Positions 1 through 13,700 of a stretch of DNA of 64,000 nt are shown in pieces. Made by a program: the position numbers and the translations under genes. Each line of letters starts with the position of its first letter. The first letter of the stretch is position 1. A model generated the notes under the pieces. The model did not search any database and was not told the origin of the DNA. It saw only the letters and a list, made by a program, of their open reading frames with translations. Where the stretch lies: the NCBI GenBank assembly GCA_030068145.1, contig JAPJBO010000395.1:124001-188000 (forward strand), given 5' to 3'. Source of the DNA: Diplonema papillatum. Lineage: Eukaryota; Euglenozoa; Diplonemea; Diplonemida; Diplonemidae.

Positions 1-161
1 CGGCGTCTGGTCCCAAACGACGAGCACCGCTCCTGCACCCGAGTTTAGCCTTCGATGATTGGAAGCCGTATCGGAAACAGTGAGTTACCGGAAATCTGAT
101 TTCGTGCACCCGGTTGAAAGGAGTGTCCACTTCGGAGTCCACATTCACTTATGTGTAAAGT

Positions 162-226
162 TGTAGAGTACGGGAGGAACCGGAAATCTCCGGAAAGATG
201 GTACCCGCATTCCAACTCGTCTCGGG
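162..226 (+). repeat. Dispersed repeat family R4, copy 1
   Basis: About 65 bp shares the block 'ccggaaatctccgga.agatggtacccgcattccaactcgtctc' with copies at 9728-9812, 32102-32184 and (weaker) 36930-37008. The other copies carry a CT-rich end; this one has 'gtctcggg' instead. Downstream, 'ggccctgggactgcgaaggcgtgac' (about 267-291) also recurs near 37060-37083, so the family may be longer than the core. No coding capacity is seen. Confidence 0.6.
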
Positions 227-442
227 AAAGGTCAGCCGACGACCGTATGCAGGTGGGTGGAGGCCCTGGGACTGCGAAGGCGTGACCACACCCCATAAGG
301 AGGACTCTCTATCTTGCGTTATCTCTCTGTCCCAGCCGCTATAGCAACCTTATCCTCGGCCAAGCATCATCCTGCAACCCTGCTTTCAGGATTGCCATCG
401 TGCCTCTCATTTTGGTTGGGCCCCTGGTCCTGGTGGTTAGGG

Positions 443-1351
443 TTAGCATGCAAAGAGCCTGCGGCGATAATCTGCATCTGCTCTCTTTTTCTTTTTTTTT
501 TTTGGAACAACATACCACGCTGGACATGTCAGTACAAAAAAGAAAGTTGGCAGCGTTGGAACCTGCCATGTAAAGATACAAAACAGGTCCGTCGCACACA
601 CACTCTTCGTGCTACCTCTCTTCGTCACTGGCACTTTATCTTGCACCGCTGCCCGCCGCGGAGTGCACGTCTCTGTCTTCGATGATGGCGAGTCCTTACG
701 CCGCCGCTTCGTTGCAGCGGCCGTCCTAGTGTCGTCGCCTTCTGCGGCGTTCTCGATGGCGGTGTTGGCGCCAGCATCCGCCGCTTCCCTTGTGGTGCTT
801 TGGGCCGATGGTCGCAGCTTGCGTCTCGACTTCGGTGTCGCTTCGGGCGTCCCCGGGGGCGAAGGCCCGCGCTTCTGTCTCTTCGCCGCCGACTCCGCAC
901 ATCGGCATTTCGTGCTGCAGGCATCCGTGGTAGCGGCCTGGGCACGCCTACCTCCATGCGCTGGGTCTCCGCCGCCCACTAAATTTACCCTCTTCTGCCC
1001 CTTCTTGCCGGAGGTGCCGTCTTCGAAGGCCTCCCACCAGCACGTCCAATCCTACGTCCATCCCCCAGACCTCATCATTGAAGGCGTGCCTGTTCGTCCC
1101 AGCTGCGACTCGAGCACGAGCATCGTCTCTGTACCCGCACGACCTCTGGTGGAACGGTCTGCTCCCCTTGCCGCGGATCCTGTCGCTACCTGTGTCAGAC
1201 CGTGTCCACCTGTACGTCCCAGTCTGTCCTCCTCTATCTTCGTCTTCGGGGCATAGCCAAACACGGGACCGCTTTGCGCAAGGTAGAGCCCGAATAGCGT
1301 ATCCCCCTCCCCGCCTTCGCCAAGGCCGGTTGCAGGGAAAGTGGTCGCCAC
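443..1351 (-). pseudogene. Degenerate GC-rich minus-strand reading frame
   Basis: One minus-strand frame stays open from about 1351 to 443 except for a single stop (complement of about 1049-1051). The product is rich in Ala, Arg, Lys, Thr and Pro with basic stretches, as in the disordered parts of retroelement ORF1 or nuclear proteins. I recognise no domain. GC-rich sequence gives chance open frames, so this may be nothing. A similar basic low-complexity frame occurs at 30873-31121 on the + strand. Confidence 0.2.
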
Positions 1352-1472
1352 AAAGGAAATACCCCGAAACTCCCCGAATTTCCCCGATACTCCCCGATAT
1401 TTCGTCTGGACCAGGTGTCACCCATAACGAAAGCGTGAACTAAATATACAACCCGTAACCATATAGCCCTTT

Positions 1473-1640
1473 CTTGCTCTAAGAGAACCCATTCATGAAC
1501 GGTCACACGGAGCCCCTAAAACCCCGGAATTTCAAGCGAACTTTAACTCTGAAAGCATAGCCACACAAAGATAGCTCGAAAAAGCATCTGCAGAATAACA
1601 CGAAAAAGCCTCCAGGCAAACACCCGTTTTCACCTTTCTT
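1473..1640 (+). repeat. Dispersed repeat family RA, copy upstream of the first gene
   Basis: Contains the RA core: 'agagaacccattcatgaac', then 'ggtcacacgg', a C-run, and 'caagcgaactttaactct'. Related copies lie at 20059-20150, 25407-25492, 36560-36640, 38910-38970 and 39948-39990. The tail 1550-1640 ('cacaaagatagc...gcatctgcagaataacacgaaaa') recurs separately at 23240-23320. It lies 80-250 bp upstream of the ATG at 1720, so it could sit in a 5' UTR intron. Confidence 0.65.
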
Positions 1641-1719
1641 TCGCCAGGGCCTGCCCCAAAGAGAAAAAAGGGCGGGCAGGGAGACAAAAGACTCGCTCGG
1701 AAGGGGGGGGCGCGGCATC

Positions 1720-4700
1720 ATGGCACCTCCCCCTTTCAAGTGGGCGGATGCTTCTCAAGTAGCGCGTGCGCCGGTCACCCTGTTGGACCTCTGCTCCGTG
1801 CATCCGCGGCTGCAAGAGTACTATGCCCGCGCTGACAACGTCGATGAGCGTGAAATGGCGCTGAACCTGTTCATGGACACCACGCCGGAGGCTGTCGCTG
1901 TCAAGGAGCAGGTCATCAACGTGTGGCTGGAGGAAGAGTTGCTGGCCACTAACGCGGCGTGCCCGTGGACCGTCAGCACCGACGAGCCGATGGACCACAC
2001 TCTGCGGCAGACCAGGATTTTGGACCGCGGCTTGGCCGCCCCTACAGACGACTCGTACCTGCAGTCCAAGATGCACATCCAGCGCCAGTATGTTTTTTTT
2101 CGAGCTGAGAGCAACATACATAGTCGTCAACAACGGGGGAAGAAAAAGAAAAGCAGCCCGAATCGCAACAAACCCACAACTTTCCTTGAAACACCTGTTT
2201 TAAAGGAAATACTTGGAGGAAGGCTGTCGGTTGCAAACTCTCTAAAGGCGGAAACTGTGCTGTGGCCCACACGAAACCCAGTTAAATCTGGGTTTAGTGG
2301 CGGGCGTAAGCGTTCAACAAAAAGGACCACTTTGTTGTTGCATTTGCTTCTCCCCCTCGAGCCTCCTTCGTAAAAAAAAGCACAAGGCAGCCCCTCGGGT
2401 ATTTTGAGTACTTTCAATTTTGCGGGATCTTGCGAGTTGCCCCGAATAATAGAGCGTATTGCAACCCAGTACCGCACCCACAACTTTCCCGATGTAGTCA
2501 GAATAGCCACAACATTGTAGAATAGCCACAACATTGTCAGAATAGCCACAACATTGTCAGAATAGCCACAACACTGTCAGAATAGCCACAACATTGTCAG
2601 AATAGCCATTACATTGTCAGAATAGCCACAACATTGTCAGAATAGCCACAACATTGTCAGAATAGCCACAACACTGTCAGAATAGCCACAACATTGTCAG
2701 AATAGCCACAACATTGTCAGAATAGCCACAACATTGTCAGAATAGCCACAACATTGTCAGAATAGCCACAACATTGTCAGAATAGCCACAACATTGTCAG
2801 AATAGCCACAACACTGTCAGAATAGCCACAACATTGTCAGAATAGCCACAACATTGTCAGAATAGCCACAACATTGTCAGAATAGCCACAACATTGTCAG
2901 AATAGCCACAACACTGTCAGAATAGCCACAACATTGTCAGAATAGCCACAACATTGTCAGAATAGCCACAACATTGTCAGAATAGCCACAACACTGTCAG
3001 AATAGCCACAACATTGTCAGAATAGCCACAACATTGTCAGAATAGCCACAACATTGTCAGAATAGCCACAACACTGTCAGAATAGCCACAACATTGTCAG
3101 AATAGCCACAACATTGTCAGAATATAGCCACAATATTGTCAGAATAGCCACAACACTGTCAGCATAGCCACAACATTGTCAGAATAGCCACAACATTGTC
3201 AGAATAACCACAACATTTACCCACAATACGTTGTGGCTAATCTGACCACAGCGTGGGAAAGTTGCTCCTGAGCGCAACACCTCCATCTCCATTCTTCTCC
3301 GCGCCGGGAAGCTCCCGCACCGGCCCAGAGCTCAACCTTTTTTCAAAGGGAGCCGACGGCCAGAACAGGAACTTTGACGCGAAAAAAGATGGCGAGGGGG
3401 TGAGGGCCTGAGAGGGGGTAATATAGCGGGCGAGAGGGCCTGAGAGGGGGTAATATAGCGGGCGAGAGGGCCTGAGAGGGGGTAATATAGCGGGCGAGAG
3501 GGCCTGAGAGGGGGTAATATAGCGGGCGAGGTGAGGGCCTGAGAGGGAGTATTATAGCGGGCGAGAGGGCCTGAGAGGGGGTATTATAGCGGGCGAGAGG
3601 GCCTGAGAGGGGGTAATATAGCGGGCGAGAGGGCCTGAGAGGGGGTAATATAGCGGGCGAGAGGGCCTGAGAGGGGGTAATATAGCGGGCGAGAGGGCCT
3701 GAGAGGGGGTAATATAGCGGGCGAGAGGGCCTGAGAGGGAGTATTATAGCGGGCGAGGTGAGGGCCTGAGAGGGAGTATTATAGCGGGCGAGAGGGCCTG
3801 AGAGGGGGTATTATAGCGGGCGAGAGGGCCTGAGAGGGGGTATTATAGCGGGCGAGGTGAGGGCCTGAGAGGGAGTATTATAGCGGGCGAGAGGGCCTGA
3901 GAGGGGGTATTATAGCGGGCGAGAGGGCCTGAGAGGGGGTATTATAGCGGGCGAGGTGAGGGCCTGAGAGGGAGTATTATAGCGGGCGAGAGGGCCTGAG
4001 AGGGGGTATTATAGCGGGCGAGGTGAGGGCCTGAGAGGGAGTATCATAGCGGGCGAGAGGGCCTGAGAGGGGGTATTATAGCGGGCGAGGTGAGGGCCTG
4101 AGAGGGAGTATCATAGCGGGCGAGAGGGCCTGAGAGGGGGTATTATAGCGGGCGAGAGGGCCTGAGAGGGGGTATTATAGCGGGCGAGGTGAGGGCCTGA
4201 GAGGGAGTATCATAGCGGGCGAGAGGGCCTGAGAGGGGGTATTATAGCGGGCGAGAGGGCCTGAGAGGGGTAATATAGCGGGCGAGGTGAGGGCCTGAGA
4301 GGGAGTATCATAGCGGGCGAGAGGGCCTGAGAGGGGGTATTATAGCGGGCGAGAGGGCCTGAGAGGGAGTATCATAGCGGGCGAGAGGGCCTGAGAGGGG
4401 GTATTATAGCGGGCGAGAGGGCCTGAGAGGGAGTATTATAGCGGGCGAGAGGGCCTGAGAGGGGGTATTATAGCGGGCGAGAGGGCCTGAGAGGGGGTAT
4501 TATAGCGGGCGAGAGGGCCTGAGAGGGGGTAATATAGCGGGCGAGAGGGCCTGAGAGGGGGTAATATAGCGGGCGAGAGGGCCTGAGAGGGGGTATTATA
4601 GCGGGCGAGAGGGCCTGAGAGGGGGTATTATAGCGGGCGAGGTGAGGGCCTGAGAGGGAGTATTATAGCGGGCGAGAGGGCCTGAGAGGGGGTATTATAG

Positions 4701-7700
4701 CGGGCGAGAGGGCCTGAGAGGGGGTATTATAGCGGGCGAGGTGAGGGCCTGAGAGGGAGTATCATAGCGGGCGAGAGGGCCTGAGAGGGGGTATTATAGC
4801 GGGCGAGAGGGCCTGAGAGGGGGTATTATAGCGGGCGAGAGGGCCTGAGAGGGGGTATTATAGCGGGCGAGAGGGCCTGAGAGGGGGTAATATAGCGGGC
4901 GAGGTGAGGGCCTGAGAGGGAGTATCATAGCGGGCGAGAGGGCCTGAGAGGGGGTATTATAGCGGGCGAGAGGGCCTGAGAGGGGGTATTATAGCGGGCG
5001 AGAGGGCCTGAGAGGGGGTAATATAGCGGGCGAGGTGAGGGCCTGAGAGGGAGTATCATAGCGGGCGAGAGGGCCTGAGAGGGGGTATTATAGCGGGCGA
5101 GAGGGCCTGAGAGGGGGTATTATAGCGGGCGAGAGGGCCTGAGAGGGGGTATTATAGCGGGCGAGAGGGCCTGAGAGGGGGTATTATAGCGGGCGAGAGG
5201 GCCTGAGAGGGGGTAATATAGCGGGCGAGGTGAGGGCCTGAGAGGGAGGTATATTATAGCGGGCGAGAGGGCCTGAGAGGGGGTATTATAGCGGGCGAGA
5301 GGGCCTGAGAGGGGGTAATATAGCGGGCGAGGTGAGGGCCTGAGAGGGAGTATCATAGCGGGCGAGAGGGCCTGAGAGGGGGTATTATAGCGGGCGAGAG
5401 GGCCTGAGAGGGGGTATTATAGCGGGCGAGAGGGCCTGAGAGGGGGTATTATAGCGGGCGAGGTGAGGGCCTGAGAGGGAGTATCATAGCGGGCGAGAGG
5501 GCCTGAGAGGGGGTATTATAGCGGGCGAGGTGAGGGCCTGAGAGGGAGTATCATAGCGGGCGAGAGGGCCTGAGAGGGGGTAATATAGCGGGCGAGGTGA
5601 GGGCCTGAGAGGGAGTATCATAGCGGGCGAGAGGGCCTGAGAGGGGGTATTATAGCGGGCGAGAGGGCCTGAGAGGGGGTATTATAGCGGGCGAGGTGAG
5701 GGCCTGAGAGGGAGTATCATAGCGGGCGAGAGGGCCTGAGAGGGGGTATTATAGCGGGCGAGGTGAGGGCCTGAGAGGGAGTATCATAGCGGGCGAGAGG
5801 GCCTGAGAGGGGGTATTATAGCGGGCGAGAGGGCCTGAGAGGGGGTAATATAGCGGGCGAGGTGAGGGCCTGAGAGGGAGTATCATAGCGGGCGAGAGGG
5901 CCTGAGAGGGGGTATTATAGCGGGCGAGAGGGCCTGAGAGGGGGTAATATAGCGGGCGAGGTGAGGGCCTGAGAGGGAGTATTATAGCGGGCGAGAGGGC
6001 CTGAGAGGGGGTATTATAGCGGGCGAGAGGGCCTGAGAGGGGGTAATAGCGGGCGAGAGGGCCTGAGAGGGGGTATTATAGCGGGCGAGAGGGCCTGAGA
6101 GGGGGTAATATAGCGGGCGAGGTGAGGGCCTGAGAGGGAGTATCATAGCGGGCGAGAGGGCCTGAGAGGGGGTATTATAGCGGGCGAGAGGGCCTGAGAG
6201 GGGGTATTATAGCGGGCGAGGTGAGGGCCTGAGAGGGAGTATTATAGCGGGCGAGAGGGCCTGAGAGGGGGTAATATGGTATTATAGCGGGCGAGGTGAG
6301 GGCCTGAGAGGGGGTAATAGCGGGCGAGGTGAGGGCCTGAGAGGGGGTATTATAGCGGGCGAGAGGGCCTGAGAGGGGGTATTATAGCGGGCGAGAGGGC
6401 CTGAGAGGGGGTATTATAGCGGGCGAGAGGGCCTGAGAGGGGGTATTATAGCGGGCGAGGTGAGGGCCTGAGAGGGAGTATCATAGCGGGCGAGAGGGCC
6501 TGAGAGGGGGTATTATAGCGGGCGAGAGGGCCTGAGAGGGGGTATTATAGCGGGCGAGAGGGCCTGAGAGGGGGTATTATAGCGGGCGAGAGGGCCTGAG
6601 AGGGGGTAATATAGCGGGCGAGGTGAGGGCCTGAGAGGGAGTATTATAGCGGGCGAGAGGGCCTGAGAGGGGGTATTATAGCGGGCGAGAGGGCCTGAGA
6701 GGGGGTAATAGCGGGCGAGGTGAGGGCCTGAGAGGGGGTAATATAGCGGGCGAGGTGAGGGCCTGAGAGGGAGTATTATAGCGGGCGAGAGGGCCTGAGA
6801 GGGGGTATTATAGCGGGCGAGAGGGCCTGAGAGGGGGTATTATAGCGGGCGAGAGGGCCTGAGAGGGGGTAATATAGCGGGCGAGAGGGCCTGAGAGGGG
6901 GTATTATAGCGGGCGAGAGGGCCTGAGAGGGGGTATTATAGCGGGCGAGAGGGCCTGAGAGGGGGTATTATAGCGGGCGAGGTGAGGGCCTGAGAGGGGG
7001 TATTATAGCGGGCGAGAGGGCCTGAGAGGGGGTATTATAGCGGGCGAGAGGGCCTGAGAGGGGGTAATATAGCGGGCGAGGTGAGGGCCTGAGAGGGAGT
7101 ATTATAGCGGGCGAGAGGGCCTGAGAGGGGGTAATATAGCGGGCGAGGTGAGGGCCGCGCACATGTCATGCAGCCCGATCCGCGCGTGCATGCGAGTATG
7201 CGGTGTTTTTGTTCCAGTCAGTGCTGTGTAGTGGCAATCGTTGCACACGCATGCGCTTGTCGAAAGTTTTTGGGTTGGGGGAGAGAGCGAGGCAAGCGCG
7301 GAACACAACCCGCAGGAACGCGTTCTCCGTGTGGAAGAAGTCCGAAGTGCAGCGGGAGAAGAAGGACTTCGAGCAGGAGAAGAAGCAGATTCAGCACCGG
7401 CGGAAGGAGGGCCTCTCGCGGGAGCTGCAGATCGGCGCCGAGTTAGAGGGCGTCATCGTGGCGTTGAACGAGGACACCGGCTTCGGCGACGTCTTCGTCC
7501 CGGAGCGGAACGCAACGACCTCGTTCATGATCGACTGGGCGGACTACGGCCTGCGGCAGATCAGGCTGCAGGACAAGGTCAACCTGCGGATAGACGCGCC
7601 GAGGGTCATCCGGGCCGAGGCGAACGCGCCGGCGCGCAGCGTGAGGGAGAGGGCCACCTGCGTCCGGCCGATGGTGGACCGCGAGCTGACGCCGGCCGAC

Positions 7701-10700
7701 GTCGCGGCGTTCTGCGCCGGGTGCAAGGCGACGACGCAGCCTGGGAAGATGGTGCAGAAGATCATCGTCAACCAGGCCGACTGGGCGCAGCTGGTCGGCA
7801 TCCTCGCCGAGAAGCCGGCGACCGTCGGCGGAGGAGGCGGCATCTCGTGGTACGAGTGCGTCATGTCCATCATCGAACTCTGCGCGTACCCCGCTTTGCG
7901 CGAGTCTCGCTTCCGGCCCGTACTTGCCCGTTTCTTCCGAAACGTGCAAGCGACGCTGTTCTTGGACCTGGTCAAGGACCTGACCAAGCTCGTGTGCGAC
8001 AACACACAGCTCCTGCAGGGTCTCGACATCGCGGTCTTCGTCGAAAGCCTCCGCAACTTCTGCTACAAGTCCGGCTCTCCGAAGGACATCCCGCAGTCGT
8101 ACTTCGACTTCATGGTCGGGCTGCTCGAATCGCTCAACAAAGCCTACAGCGAGTCCGCCGTCCGCCCCAACGAGCAGGCGCAGAACCAGCTCCGCGTCTT
8201 GTGCGCCCGAATCCGTTTCGTATGCTCGTTGTCTTTTTGTATAAGCACCCGCTTTGTAGGAAATGCTTCAGGAGACTGCCAGTTGCGAAAGATCAAGGGA
8301 ACTTGTCCCAAGCTACCAGCAGCGGATGCAGCTCGTTTTTTGCCCAGATACCATTTTTTAGGGCCCCCCTAGCCTGAGCAATGCGCGAACCAACACGGAC
8401 TGGCGGACAGTCGTTGCTTGGCTGTTCTACGTTCGGCCTCAACCCCAAATTCCAGGCTCCGTCTCTAAAATCGACACACAACCACACAACGGCGAACAAA
8501 ATGGCGAACCCCAACGTTGCAGTGGACTGTTTGCAGGCGCTGAAATCCTGTAAAATCCTCACCCACGTGCCGCCATCGCGGATGTGCATTGAGTAGAGTA
8601 AAGCAGAAAGTTGGCTAGGAAACGAACCTGCCCTTATTCCTCTCTATCACTCTGGGGGTTATGGCCCAAATACATGAGAACATGCAGCCAACACCACGAA
8701 CGACAGGGTACCGAGAGCCGGAAGGTGTTCCCCTCCATGGAGTGCTTTTTGCACTCACCCGACGATCCTATGCATCCCCTGCACTCCGAGAACCTAGTAT
8801 GCTTTATTTCCTTTCAATTCTTCTTGCTCTCCCGTCTTTTTTTTTAGCACGTACACCCTTGTGGGTTGCCCTCTAAAGTGTTGGAACACCGCATCTTTTG
8901 GTGATTGGGAGGAATCCCGGGCTCGAATGAGAAACAGGGTAGAAATTACTTGGGTGCTAAGAACATACCCGTTGTGCTGGGTGCAGATACAGCAAACTTC
9001 GAGCAAATCTTACCGCGGCGGTGAAAAGAATTTCAACAGTGCACGCTGTGGAGAGATTTCCGGTATAGAATTCCGCCACCGAGGTCAACTACTCTGCGTG
9101 TTTGTTTCTTTGTACCAGACACCCTGTGCCCAATGACCGGATCCTGAAAGAACACGTCAGTACAAGTCGAGGGGTGTGACGCACTAGCAGTCCCAGAACT
9201 GCGGTTGACTGACAGGCTTCTCCTTCTTCCAGTACACCTCAACCACCATGCAGCCGATTGCAACGAAACTCCCGTGGAAGTCAGTCGATGACTACGTCGG
9301 GTGCCACTTCAACCTGCTGCGAGCTGACTGCTTCCACAACGCTGTTCGCAGCATTCAGTGGCGCTTAGGTTGTTCCGGGTTCGAGCCATCCAAGAAGGAA
9401 GAGGTTGATCTGGATCGCAGCACGAAGCAGGTATGCCTGTTTTTTTTTATGAGGGGTTGACATGCTTCGCGGCGGTGGTGCTCGACGGTTCTCGATGGCT
9501 GACGCTTGATGTTTGTATTTACCCGCTGGTGAGTGCAGCGACAAAGCAGATTCCAACCGCACACCGGCATCCTTTGACTTTGCGACACAACGTGTCGACA
9601 CACGCCTGCCAGGCGGTCTCGCCCGTCAGTCAGAACGCCCCCGGCTGCGCCACGATCGGTGCAGTTATCATCTGTGACAGGGGGCTGCGGCTCGCACCGC
9701 GCCTACGACGTAACGACTTACGCCCGCCGTAGTAGTACGGGACAGTAGTGGGGCGACCGGATACTCTTCGGAGAGATGGTCCCTGCACTCTAACTCGTTC
9801 TCTCTCTCTCTCTCCTTTGAAGGTTGCCATCCACAGTATGGGGTGTGATTTAGTTGCAACGCTGAGCACACAACGTCAACAAACGCAGAAACTAGACCAT
9901 CGAGTAGCAGTTGTTGTACGCGTGTACGCAAGCACGGTGCTGGAAGTGGCGCAGCCGTGCGGCCGTGCGCACTTTTGTAGAGTGCAAGCTCGCTTAGGGA
10001 TCCGGGGTTTTAAAGTCTCCGGGTGACCATTGTCGTCTAGGCTCCTTTAAGGTATAGTATGCAAGCGTGGGAAACGTATTAGCTGTGTGGCAGTACGTGT
10101 ACTTTGTGCGTGTATCTTTGTTGCCTATTGCCGACATAACGACTTATTTTAGCGCGCGCTCTTTTTTCCTATGTGCTTTGCCATTTCCGTGGCTCGTGTG
10201 ACCGACACTTTTTTATGGTAACAAGCTTGCTTGTCTATATCAAAAAGTGTTGGATGGCAGCGTGCTGTGTTAAATCACTCAAAACCATTTTTCCCCATCA
10301 TGCGACACCGCCTATGTTGTCGCCAACGGACGACACTGTTCGCGTTGTGGCGGTGTTTGTATCGCCTCATGCCTGCGGTCCCGGCTCAGGGGCAACAATC
10401 TTGCGGGTTGCCCTTCAATGTATTGTGCAGGCTAAAAAGACGTAGGCAGCGTGTTTTGGTGAATATACACAGGGTAAATACAAGTGGAAAAAAACGATCA
10501 ACCGGCACGCAAACAAAACGAAGCGCCTGTCTTTTTTTTGAAAATTGGTGCGCACGCGTGCCACCCATCACTGAGCAGGGTGGCCGGTAGAGGAAACCTG
10601 CCACGAACTGACAGGAATCAACCACCCTCTAAGTGGGCTAGTATGACAGTTGCTGTCATTGGGGCGGGGAACGGAAGAAAGAAAAAGAAAAAAAAAAAGA

Positions 10701-10741
10701 AAAAGGCCGCTCCGGGTCCAGGAACGTGACGGTCAGCCACT

Positions 10742-10774
<33 letters not shown>

Positions 10775-13700
10775 AAAGCTTGAGTCGGAGGCAGCACAGT
10801 GCTACAACCCCGTCCGCTCTGCCCTGTGGCTGACTGTCTCGACGAGCTTGTGTTCAGCGCGAGCGCCAAGCTTCAACGTGCGCCACGCCTTGATGCTTAG
10901 TTTGGGAAATCGGTAGCCACTTGACCCGTAGGTCCGTGGCTCTGCAGTACCGCCGAACACGTGAAGCTTGTCTCTTGTGTGTAGCAGGCTTTCCCTGGCA
11001 CCTAAAGGACCTAGCGGCCTCCCGCGGGGAACGGGAAATAAACCAAGAAGCAAGCCTCACCCTCTCACCTACAGTACCGAGATGTTCGGGTCGTCGGCGA
11101 GGCAGTTGGCAACCGGGGCTTGTGGATGACGTTGCGGTTCGAGAAGCCACCGGCGTTCAACCCGTTCAAGCAGCTGGAGAAGGACACGCTCGTCTGCGTC
11201 ATGACGACATCGAACCTCGACAAAAACAACGCGGCCACGAAGGTAAGCCAAGCCGTTTCCCTCTCTTCTTCCTTCTTGCCGAAGTGTCAAACAGGCAATT
11301 CCACATCACAACGGTTGAACAAAGGACAACGGCCAGGAATTTGACTTTCGAAGGCGAGCTTCATGCAGGGGTCGGACAGACAAACAGCAGGAAGCAGTAC
11401 ATCACCCAGCAGGGTTTCAGCGCATCGAGACTATGAGAAAAATATGCTCTTTGTGCCAACGGTCGCCCATAAGGGCTGCCTGAGGAACATCGCCTCCCCA
11501 AGGGCTGTCCAGAATGTTAGTGCTATAAATCAAATCAATCTGGACAACCATTCAAAACTCGGACAGACAAACGGCAGGAAGCAGTACTTCACCCTGCAGG
11601 GTTTCAGCGCATCGAGGCTATGCGAAAAAGATGCTCTTTGTGTCAAGGTCGCCCATAATGGCTGCCTGAGGAACATCGCCTCCCCAATACATCGACGGGG
11701 GATCCGTATAGTTAGTGCTATAAATCAAACCAATCTGGGCAACCATTGAAAACCCCTTGTTTATTTATTTCAGATGTGGTGGTGCACGGTGCCTTTCAAC
11801 GACATGCACACTACCGACGCCGGGATTGTGGTGCTCGAAGTTCTCGAAGGCGACCCCGACGAGATGCTGCGCAGCCTCCGGCAGAACGAAGCTCTTGGCG
11901 TATCGCAAACGGTGTGTTTTCCACAGCATTATTGAGCAAACACGGCGGGGCCTTTCCACGGACCAACGGTTCGCGGTCTGGGGGGATGTCGAGCAATATG
12001 AACCTCTGGCGCATTGTTTTCCAAACTTTTCTCTCTTCATTGAATCAATTTGATATGTGGATCGATATCTTTCAGAGAAGTTTTATTGTGCTAGAGGTAG
12101 TTGAAATCATGTGTCAGAGGGAATTGGAAGAGGGGGTTTCATACGGGCTTTCATACCACATGCTCGGAAGCCATGGGTGGAACGCAAAATGAATCGGCCA
12201 CGTGTCAACAGAAGTTACTAAAATCTCGGAATCTCAAGCAAACCCCTTAACTCGAAACGCGCACACGCCAAGTTCGTTCCAGCAGGAGTTTAGGAATTCA
12301 CGGTCGGAACTCCGCCCTGCAGAGTGAAGGGCCTCAGGTAGGGTGAACCAAACCCGTCTCACGCCACACTACACCCCGCCAGCAGTCGCCTCGCTGCATA
12401 CCCGATATTCCTCCTAACCCTCCCCTTTACCCTTTACGGACGTAGAAGGGGAGAAGAAGGTGAGTCGCAGAGACTTTTGCAAAATCACTCGAGCAAAATG
12501 CACGATTTTCAGAGCAGCAAACGTTGGTCCTTTTCGAGACCTTTTCAATGTCAGCACCTGTAACCCTTTGTCCACGTTCCAGGACTTTGGGTTCTCAGGG
12601 GGGGGGGTAGTGCGGTGAGCAAAAATCCCCGAACCCGCAGGAGTCGATGTTCTTCGAAACGCAGATTTTTTTCACGGGGTACAAATCGGTGCTCGAAGCG
12701 CTGGACCACCTGCGGCGCGAGAAGGCGCTCCCGTTCAACGAAACGCTGCTGCGCGGAGTGGCGACGAGCGAGGTGAAGCGGCTGCCGGGCTACGTGCCCG
12801 AGTGCTACAAGAAGGCGTTCCTCAACATCGTGAACCGGATGCTCGAGCGGTACGTGTACGAGCCCGGGCAGCACAGGGCCCTCCGGTGGCTGCCGCACCG
12901 GCCGTTGCTGCTGATCCAGGGCCCCCCTGGTACCGGCAAGAGTTTCATCGGCTCGCGCCTGGTCGAGTGCGTCGCGGAGTTCCGCATCCGGATGGCGAAC
13001 GGCGAGCTCAAGAACGAGTACGAGGCTGCCAACGACGACGGCTCCCTGGCGCAAGAAGGCGGGACTCCCGGGCCTATCGTCGTGCTGACGTACAAGAATC
13101 ACTCTCTCGATGAGGTATGAAAACCCCGCCTCTTCTGTCGTAAACCATATTCTTGGATCGTCGACAAGAATCAGTTTCTCGACGGAGAACGAGCTTTCAG
13201 GACTTCTCCCTCGAATAACTCCTTGCTAAGGCGTGCCTGCGTCTACAGCGTACAAGCTCTGTGTGCTGCTTGCCTTCAGGGCCTTCTTCTTCCTGCGATC
13301 ATCTTGCCGTTCTACACTACTACTAGGTCAGTCGGATAGGTGCATTGCCAACCGTAATTACTATTGGGCGGCCACACCGGAATTGAATCATCGTCTGGGG
13401 GGCGGGTTAGAGAATATACACAAATTGTGAGGGGGAAAGTAAAGGGGGGGGGTCGAATAATAACAGTTATTTGACACATGGCTGGTTGTCTAAAAACACT
13501 ACCACTATTTGATCCTGCTACTGTTCGGCTACCCGGAACTTTTTTTATTATTCGACAAATCGAATAACCCCCCTCTACTCCGTAGCGTAAGCAAACAACC
13601 AACACAGTTCCTGCTGGACTGCCTCGACAGCGGAGTGTGGTGCGGAGACCTGCGGGACCCCACGCGTTGCGCGTGCCAGAGTACATCGTTGACGCGGTTC

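Noticed and set aside
3391..7156. CRISPR-like array
   Set aside because: Units are directly contiguous with no unique spacers, the context is eukaryotic and intronic, and there are no cas genes.
5120..7162. Minus-strand Pro/Leu-rich repeat frames over the 32-bp minisatellite
   Set aside because: Frames are kept open only by the repeat and lie inside an intron.
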